A stretch of 64,000 nt of DNA. Origin: Exiguobacterium algae (GTDB taxonomy: Bacteria > Bacillota > Bacilli > Exiguobacteriales > Exiguobacteriaceae). Positions 58,052-64,000 of the stretch are shown here, piece by piece. The notes under the pieces were generated by a model. That model did not search any database. It was not told where the DNA came from and saw only the letters and a program-made list of their open reading frames with translations. The translations under genes and the position numbers were made by a program. Positions within the stretch are counted from its first letter, which is position 1. The number at the start of each line of letters is the position of its first letter. The stretch lies in assembly GCF_018617875.1 (NCBI RefSeq), contig NZ_JACSKZ010000002.1, positions 558,001 through 622,000 of the forward strand, written 5' to 3'.

Positions 58052-59772
58052 GCGATCTCCTCCTCTGACAGTTGCGACTTGACGATTTCTTGATAAACCT
58101 CATTGGTCGCAAACAATTCTTCATGAGTGCCCATCCCGGCCACTTTTCCTTTTTCCAGAACGATGATTCGATCCGCATCCATGATTGTGCTCACACGTTG
58201 AGCGACAATCAAGACAGTCGCGTCACGTGTCTCTTCTTTTAGCGCCTTCCGAAGTTTGGCGTCCGTTTTGAAGTCCAGTGCCGAAAAACTATCATCGAAC
58301 ACGTATAAATCCGGCTTTCGAACGAGCGCCCGAGCAATCGACAACCGCTGTTTCTGACCACCGGAAACGTTCGAACCTCCTTGTTCAATCAAGGCGTCGT
58401 ATTGGTTTGGAAGTTTTTCGATGAACTCATTCGCCTGGGCAACATTCGCTGCATGTCGAATTTCTTCGTCACTCGCATCTTGTTTTCCATAGCGGATATT
58501 TTCAAAAATCGTACCGGTAAAGAGGAGTGCTTTTTGGGGGACGAACCCAATTTTTGAGCGCAACTCACTTTGAGGAACAGCTTGAACATCCACTCCGTTC
58601 ACACGAATATGGCCAGAAGCCACATCATAAAATCGTGGAATCAAATTCACAAGTGTCGATTTCCCGGCTCCGGTCCCTCCGATGACTGCCGTCACTTCAC
58701 CGGGTTTTGCAGCAAAGCTTACATCTGATAGAGCAGGTTCTTCCGCTCCCGGATAACGGAACGTCACATGGTCAAAAACAAGTGTTCCGCGCGCCACATC
58801 AGCCGAACCAGTGCCCTCATCCACAAGGGACGGCTCCATCTCTAACACTTCATTGATTCGTTTAGCCGAAACCGAGGCACGGGGAACCATCACGAACATG
58901 ACCGAGGCCATGACGAGGGCGAACATGATTTGCATGACGTATTGAATGAACGCCATCAGATCCCCGATTTGCATCGCCCCATTGTCAATTCGAATCCCCC
59001 CGAACCAAATGACTCCGACAACGGTGAGGTTCATGACCAACATGAGCACAGGCATCAGGAATGCCATGATCTGGTTCACTTTGATGGAGACATCGGTTAG
59101 TTGCTTATTCGCTTCCGTCATTCGAACCTGTTCCTCTTGTTCACGGTTGAAGGCCCGGATGACCCGAATCCCTGTTAAATTCTCGCGCAAGACAAGATTC
59201 AGCTGATCCAATCGTTTTTGCACTTTCGCGAAGAGAGGCATCGCTTTCCAGAAAATCAACAGAATCGAGAGCACGAGGAATGGCATCGCCGCCACGATGA
59301 CGAGTGATAATTTTGCATCTTTCGAAGTGGCCATGATCAGACCACCGACAAACATGATCGGGGCACTGACCACCATTCGTAACATCATAATGATGACTTG
59401 CTGAACTTGCGTGATATCGTTCGTTGTCCGGGTGATGAGAGACGCCGTACCGACACGATCAAACTCTTCAAGCGAAAACCGTTCGACATGGTTGAAGACA
59501 CGACTTCTCAAGTCACGACCAAATCCCATCGCAGCTTTTGATGAGTAATAGCTTGCCGTCACGGCGGCAAGGGCCCCGATACCGGTCACGCCGAGCATGA
59601 CGCCGCCCATCTTCCAAATGTATGCCGTATCGCCGGTCACGACCCCTTGATCGATGATGTCTGCCATTAAAGTCGGTAAAAACAAGTCGGCTAACGATTG
59701 GGCAAAAACGAACACGAACACGGCGAGAACCGCCCACTTATAGGCAACCAGTCGTTTCAATAATTTAGTCAT
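58048..59772 (-). CDS. ABC exporter half-transporter A
   Basis: 574 residues, six membrane helices then an ATPase domain: Walker A IGGTGAGKSTL, Q-loop, signature NVSGGQKQRLSIARAL, and a non-canonical Walker B end LYVFDDSFSALDFKTD with Asp instead of the catalytic Glu, plus QRVSTI in place of the switch His. Such degenerate sites mark one half of heterodimeric exporters (YheI/YfiB class). Overlaps both neighbours (8 bp with marR, 4 bp with partner), so one operon. Confidence 0.93.
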   Translation of the reverse strand: MTKLLKRLVAYKWAVLAVFVFVFAQSLADLFLPTLMADIIDQGVVTGDTAYIWKMGGVMLGVTGIGALAAVTASYYSSKAAMGFGRDLRSRVFNHVERFSLEEFDRVGTASLITRTTNDITQVQQVIIMMLRMVVSAPIMFVGGLIMATSKDAKLSLVIVAAMPFLVLSILLIFWKAMPLFAKVQKRLDQLNLVLRENLTGIRVIRAFNREQEEQVRMTEANKQLTDVSIKVNQIMAFLMPVLMLVMNLTVVGVIWFGGIRIDNGAMQIGDLMAFIQYVMQIMFALVMASVMFVMVPRASVSAKRINEVLEMEPSLVDEGTGSADVARGTLVFDHVTFRYPGAEEPALSDVSFAAKPGEVTAVIGGTGAGKSTLVNLIPRFYDVASGHIRVNGVDVQAVPQSELRSKIGFVPQKALLFTGTIFENIRYGKQDASDEEIRHAANVAQANEFIEKLPNQYDALIEQGGSNVSGGQKQRLSIARALVRKPDLYVFDDSFSALDFKTDAKLRKALKEETRDATVLIVAQRVSTIMDADRIIVLEKGKVAGMGTHEELFATNEVYQEIVKSQLSEEEIA

Positions 59773-60247
59773 GACGACATCCTCCTTCGCAGTCTGAAAA
59801 CTGCTCTTTCAATCCTTCCACGATTTGATGATGTGCCTCGATCATATGATGATACACTTCATCATCCAGGGTAGACAAAATGAGATTCAGTTGATGTTCG
59901 GTACTTTGTTCTTGCTGTTTGAGTTGTTCGATAAACCGCTTTCCTGAATCGGCGAGCTCCAACACGACTTCCCGTCGATTTTCCGGATTGATCTCTCGAC
60001 ATACCCATCCCCTCTCCACAAGTCCGTCGATCGATTGACTCAATGTACTTTTTGGCATGCGGGTTCGTCTTACGAGTTCCTTTTGGGTGATGGACCCTTG
60101 TTCATGCAACATCATCAATCCATGTAACTGCGGTAACGTGATACCGTTCGTTTGTGCGGTTTGATGCATCATTCGCACCAAATACCGTTGGACACTCCAA
60201 AACGATTTCATCATTTCACTGGCGCGCCCCGTATTGATCTCAGTCAA
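59765..60247 (-). CDS. MarR-family regulator of the ABC exporter
   Basis: About 160 residues. Winged helix-turn-helix: LPQLHGLMMLHEQGSITQKELVRRTRMPKSTLSQSIDGLVERGWVCREINPENRR (near 45-95), typical MarR wing with D/N-R-R. Long C-terminal helix and a Cys/His-rich tail (DCEGGCRHD) that may bind metal or sense thiols. Start placed at TTG 60247, 6 bp after GAGGTG; the ATG at 60271 has no ribosome site. Leads the exporter operon and probably represses it. Confidence 0.88.
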   Translation of the reverse strand: MTEINTGRASEMMKSFWSVQRYLVRMMHQTAQTNGITLPQLHGLMMLHEQGSITQKELVRRTRMPKSTLSQSIDGLVERGWVCREINPENRREVVLELADSGKRFIEQLKQQEQSTEHQLNLILSTLDDEVYHHMIEAHHQIVEGLKEQFSDCEGGCRHD

Positions 60248-60278
60248 TTGCTTCACCTCGATATCGTTCATTTACAAA

Positions 60279-60333
60279 TTGTTCGTATCGGAACAGTTAT
60301 TTATATAAAACAAACTACTCCTCTTTCAAACGG
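60279..60333 (-). promoter_or_regulatory. marR-ABC promoter and palindromic operator
   Basis: Operator: TTGTTC and GAACA arms around GTATCG (60279-60296), a typical MarR-size palindrome. Minus-strand promoter just upstream: TTGAAA, 16-bp spacer, TATATA, within 60304-60333. The operator covers the start point. Confidence 0.6.
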
Positions 60334-60370
60334 AAGTCAACTACAATCACCATGTGATTTTACACATAGT

Positions 60371-60399
60371 AAAAGGTGATGGAATCACCATCACCTTTT
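60371..60399. terminator. addA terminator
   Basis: 12-bp arms AAAAGGTGATGG and complement around AATCA; short T-runs in both directions. Confidence 0.75.
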
Positions 60400-60405
60400 G
60401 ATTAT

Positions 60406-63400
60406 TTATTCAGTTAGAACGGTAACGATTTCTTGCAAATCTAGTGAATAGATGAACGTGTGGTCCACTTGTATGTTCCAAATCGTTTCAATTGCTTCCC
60501 GGTAGAGCTGTAACTGAATCGCGTATCGTTCTCGCAACCGTTCCTGTGCCATTTCGCGTGAATCGGATTGATACCGCACAGCGTCCGACTTGTAGTCAAG
60601 GAGCACATAGGATGTGCCGTCGTAATACAAACAGTCAATCACCCCTTGGATCAAGACATGTTCATTGGTGAGTTCTCCCGTCGGATTGACACGTTCTGCC
60701 GGCACCGTGTACGTGAACGGTAACTCCCGCCAGGCTTTCTTTTGTTCAATCGCTTTAGCCAACGCGACCCCAACCTCTGTTTGGAAAAATGCTTCAATAT
60801 CCGCTCTTGCAAGTCGGGCTGTTTCCGCTTCTACCGGACTGAGCATACCTTGTTCTTCCCAACGATTGATTTGTGTGTCAATCGCCTGACTTGGGTCGAT
60901 GAGCTGGAAAATCAGGTGCAAGGTCGTCCCTCGCTCTGCCCCGGTCTGCTTCACTTGTCGCCACTTCGGCTCGCGGTAAGCCGTGTCAATCGGACGTACG
61001 GGATCTTCAAACGCCGCTTGTTCGAGTTGCATCGCTCGTTTCAGCTCAGTCACGGTTTGCTTGGCGGCCGTCCGCGTCGCGTCTTTTGCCGGATATTCGT
61101 ATGAAAGCGCCCGATGCACGCTGTCGACTACCCGTTCCTCATCCCGAATCGGAAAATCAATGGCTTCGAAGCGTTGAACATGATGGAGCTGGGCCATCAT
61201 TTCTTGGAGCGTCGCAACTTCTGCCAAATCGTCTTCTCCGATTATTCGATATGTCCATGTCGTGGATTCAGGAAACGAATTCGCCACCGACACACCGAAT
61301 GACTCGAGAAATGATGATGCACTTGGTAACTTCAATAATGCCGGTGCAATCCAATCTAAATAGGTCTTCGCTTCTCGTCTTGCTTCTGCAGACAAGACAT
61401 GACCCGATTGCCCGACGGCTAGCCATTGTTGGAGGTGCTTCGCCGGCTCCCCTACCGTGCCGACCAAGATCAACTTTTCTTTGGCACGTGTCAGCGCCAC
61501 ATAGAGAACACGCATCTCTTCAGCTTTCATCGTGGCGTCCAAGTCGCGTCGAATCATCTCTTTCACGAATGTCTCCGATTTGGTTCGGGTGACCACATCG
61601 ATTGCATCAAGTGAGATGCCATAGCGTTTATGGAAAATGACCCGTTGCATCTGGTCCCGCTTGTTGAACTGTTTCCCGAGCTGGGCCACAATCGTCACAG
61701 GGAATTCCAGACCTTTTGATTTATGGACGGTCATGATTCGGACAACGTTTTCTTCGTCCCCGAGTGAACGGGCCTCGGATAAATCCTCTCCCGTGTCTTG
61801 CAGACGATCCATGACTCGCAAGAAGCGATAAAGTCCACGATAACCGCTTCGTTCATAAGACAGGGCCCGATCGTAAAGTGCTTTTAAATTTTCTTGCCGG
61901 CCTTTCCCGCCTGGAAGTCCTCCGGTGAAATCAAAGAAGCCCGTATCATTGAACAATTGCTGAATCAATTCGGACAAGCTATGGTTTCGCGCATACGTTC
62001 GCCAGTGCGATAATTTGTCGAGTACATCTCCGCACTTCAGACCGAGCTCATCCTCATCATCCGCTTTCGCTTTTAACGCCTCAAAAAACGATTCTTCTGA
62101 TTCGAGTCGGATTTTCGCTAACTCCTCGTCACTGAACTGAAACATCGGTGAACGGAGTGCCCCGGCGAGCGGGATATCCTGTAACGGGTTATCAATCACC
62201 TTTAACAGAGCGAGCATCATCCGAATTTCCGTCGCCTGAAAGTATCCGCCATCCGAATCGGTATAGGCGGGAATATTGTATTGTGTCAGAATATCCATTA
62301 ACTGTTCAACCCGTTCTTTTTTAGAGCGGACTAAGATGACGATATCCCGATATTCACAATTACGAAGTTGTCCGGTCGCCTCATCCGTCACTTTGAACGG
62401 TTCATCTCCCGACACCAATTCCAAAATACGCGTCGCGATGGCTCGTCCTTCCACTTCTTGTTTTGAAAGTTCCCGACTCGTCCCGTCGACGAGAATCCAC
62501 TCCGGGTCGGCTAGAATTGGATCGTATTCTCTTCCTGGAACAAGTTGTGCCGCTTCATCATACTCGACTTCCCCGACCTCTTCGTCCATTAGTTGAACAA
62601 ATAAATCGTTGATTCCGTGGAGAACTTCGGCACGGCTTCGGAAATTTTGGGACAAGTCGATCCGCATCCCGGCATCAGGTTGTCTGAACCGGGTGGCCTT
62701 ATCGATAAAGAGCCCCGGCTCAGCATGACGGAAACGATAGATCGATTGTTTAATATCCCCGACCATGAATAAATTCCCCACCGATTCGACTTCGTTCGCG
62801 ACGAGATTGATGATCGTTTCCTGAATCTCGTTCGTGTCTTGATACTCATCGACGAGCACTTCGACGAAACGCTCTTTATACAGCTCAGCCACGTTCGTCG
62901 GCTTTCCATCTTCACGTAAAATCGTGAGCGCATAATGCTCGAGATCACTGAAGTCTACAAAGGCACGATCCCGCTTCGCTTGTTCATAGGCGATACCGAA
63001 CGTCCGGACTGTGCGGACGAGCGTCTCTACGAGCGGTTTTTGCATCGAGACCGATTCCAATAAATCTGCCCCGCTCACCCTCGCTTGTTCGATCGCAGAC
63101 ATCAATCGCTTTTTCGCCTGGTCGTAAACAGGCTTTAACGCGTCATGATAAATGTGGTGTTCTTCTTTCTTCGGTACCGACTTCATCGTCCCGAACTTCA
63201 CTGCCCGGGCTGCCGTTTCAAATTCACTCCACACGATGTTCTCTTCTTCAATCTGTTCGATTGGGAAGATTGCTTGTCTCACATTTTCTGCTTGGGCCTC
63301 ATAGCCGGCCATACGGAGCTCCGCCTCAAGACTCCGAAGACTCTGAACGGCTTTGGAGATATCTTTCCAAAGCAGTTCCCCATACTCGCGCAAAATCGCT

Positions 63401-63999
63401 TCCTGGTCCGGGTCTTCTCCGAACTGATAGAGGGAGACGAGTTGTTGTAAATATGCATCAGGGTCCGGCAAGGTGCGGGAGTAGTGATAAAGCCCAAGCA
63501 CCAAACTTTCGATTTCATGATCTCCCCGATCGGACGTATACGCGTCGACGAGCGCGAAAAAATCACGGTCCTGTTTTCCATACTCTTCTTCCAGTACTTC
63601 TTCGAGCACGTCGTCCTGCAGGAGGACCAGGTCACGTTCTTCGGCAATTTTGAAAGCCGGGTCAAGATCAAGTAAATAATAATTCTCCCGAATCACTTCC
63701 AAACAGAAGGAGTGGATGGTCGTGATCAGAGCCCGGTTCAGCATTTGGCGTTGCTTTCGAATATAGTCATTTGCCGGATCTTCACGCAGCGCCTCATCCA
63801 AAGCCTTCGCGATCCGCCGTTTCATTTCGGCCGCGGCCGCATTTGTGAATGTGACGACGAGCATGCGGTCTGCTGTCAGCTCGTCTGATTCATCCAGCAG
63901 TCGGCTCGATAACCGCTCAACGAGTACCGCGGTTTTTCCAGATCCTGCTGCGGCCGACACGAGAACGTGCGCCCCTCTCGCATCGATCGCGGCTTGTTG
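60406..63999 (-). CDS. addA: AddA helicase-nuclease subunit (5' end cut by window)
   Basis: 1197 or so residues seen; the start lies a short way beyond the right edge. Walker A SAAAGSGKTAVLVERL is the first motif, then UvrD-like motifs: FTNAAAAEMKRRI, VDEYQDTNEIQE (motif II), GDIKQSIYRFRHAEP, VRIMTVHKSKGLEFP and RVLYVALTRAKEKL. The C-terminal RecB-type nuclease domain shows VIDCLYYDGTSYVLLDYKSD. With AddB it processes double-strand breaks at Chi sites. The GTG inside (63960) is internal, not the start: the frame reads through to the window edge (QQAAIDARGAHVL precedes it). Confidence 0.96.
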   Translation of the reverse strand, partial: QQAAIDARGAHVLVSAAAGSGKTAVLVERLSSRLLDESDELTADRMLVVTFTNAAAAEMKRRIAKALDEALREDPANDYIRKQRQMLNRALITTIHSFCLEVIRENYYLLDLDPAFKIAEERDLVLLQDDVLEEVLEEEYGKQDRDFFALVDAYTSDRGDHEIESLVLGLYHYSRTLPDPDAYLQQLVSLYQFGEDPDQEAILREYGELLWKDISKAVQSLRSLEAELRMAGYEAQAENVRQAIFPIEQIEEENIVWSEFETAARAVKFGTMKSVPKKEEHHIYHDALKPVYDQAKKRLMSAIEQARVSGADLLESVSMQKPLVETLVRTVRTFGIAYEQAKRDRAFVDFSDLEHYALTILREDGKPTNVAELYKERFVEVLVDEYQDTNEIQETIINLVANEVESVGNLFMVGDIKQSIYRFRHAEPGLFIDKATRFRQPDAGMRIDLSQNFRSRAEVLHGINDLFVQLMDEEVGEVEYDEAAQLVPGREYDPILADPEWILVDGTSRELSKQEVEGRAIATRILELVSGDEPFKVTDEATGQLRNCEYRDIVILVRSKKERVEQLMDILTQYNIPAYTDSDGGYFQATEIRMMLALLKVIDNPLQDIPLAGALRSPMFQFSDEELAKIRLESEESFFEALKAKADDEDELGLKCGDVLDKLSHWRTYARNHSLSELIQQLFNDTGFFDFTGGLPGGKGRQENLKALYDRALSYERSGYRGLYRFLRVMDRLQDTGEDLSEARSLGDEENVVRIMTVHKSKGLEFPVTIVAQLGKQFNKRDQMQRVIFHKRYGISLDAIDVVTRTKSETFVKEMIRRDLDATMKAEEMRVLYVALTRAKEKLILVGTVGEPAKHLQQWLAVGQSGHVLSAEARREAKTYLDWIAPALLKLPSASSFLESFGVSVANSFPESTTWTYRIIGEDDLAEVATLQEMMAQLHHVQRFEAIDFPIRDEERVVDSVHRALSYEYPAKDATRTAAKQTVTELKRAMQLEQAAFEDPVRPIDTAYREPKWRQVKQTGAERGTTLHLIFQLIDPSQAIDTQINRWEEQGMLSPVEAETARLARADIEAFFQTEVGVALAKAIEQKKAWRELPFTYTVPAERVNPTGELTNEHVLIQGVIDCLYYDGTSYVLLDYKSDAVRYQSDSREMAQERLRERYAIQLQLYREAIETIWNIQVDHTFIYSLDLQEIVTVLTE

Positions 64000-64000
64000 A

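Noticed and set aside
1..64000. tRNA, rRNA, CRISPR, IS or prophage
   Set aside because: No cloverleaf, rRNA, regularly spaced repeat array, transposase or phage gene was seen on either strand.

Overview
The window reads as chromosomal DNA from a motile-type, non-sporulating member of the Bacillales, most like Exiguobacterium. The evidence is moderate G+C (near 50% by eye), strong AGGAGG-type ribosome binding sites, frequent GTG/TTG starts, the Bacillus-type yqeG-yqeH-aroE-yqeI-nadD-yqeK-rsfS-yqeM operon, a C30 carotenoid cluster, and Bacillus-type cre, PerR and CsoR/CstR-family sites. No rRNA, tRNA, prophage, insertion sequence or CRISPR array was seen. Both ends cut genes: a GGDEF protein on the left and addA on the right.

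Layout. 0-5.7 kb: end of a diguanylate cyclase, a membrane protein, and odhBA (2-oxoglutarate dehydrogenase E2/E1) with a perfect cre site. 5.9-7.6 kb: an ABC-2 exporter. 7.6-11.9 kb: a sulfide/persulfide module (TauE-type exporter, two rhodaneses, CstB-like persulfide dioxygenase) around one divergent promoter with a CsoR/CstR-type operator, followed by a fused membrane-thioredoxin protein. 11.9-13.7 kb: nitroreductase and a nuclease-like lipoprotein. 13.9-17.1 kb: an AT-richer block (AraC regulator, hydrolase, NTF2-like, SDR) that looks acquired. 17.2-19.9 kb: katA with a PerR box, a membrane protein, a VOC protein. 20-25 kb: the yqe operon. 25.2-28.6 kb: psd, thioredoxin-like protein, DUF2929, HAD and YitT proteins.

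28.7-39.6 kb: a complete-looking maltodextrin system. A membrane-anchored exported alpha-amylase cuts glucan outside, MalEFG imports it, a neopullulanase-type enzyme and maltose phosphorylase split it inside, and a LacI-type repressor (MalR) plus several GCAAACG/CGTTTGC operators control it. No ATPase subunit or beta-phosphoglucomutase is present here. 39.7-43.2 kb: MATE pump, enoyl-CoA hydratase, YbaK deacylase, PssA.

43.2-52.5 kb: C30 carotenoid genes in two convergent operons (cruF-like, acyltransferase, glycosyltransferase, CrtP-like on +; methyltransferase, two CrtN-like and CrtM on -). The 415-bp gap between the converging ends holds the most unusual object in the window: a probable ~325-nt RNA with its own promoter and terminator, in which six successive hairpins each present a UCCCC-type loop. 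52.6-64 kb: YisL, a large hybrid sensor kinase with a stand-alone receiver, a MarR-regulated heterodimeric ABC exporter, and addA.
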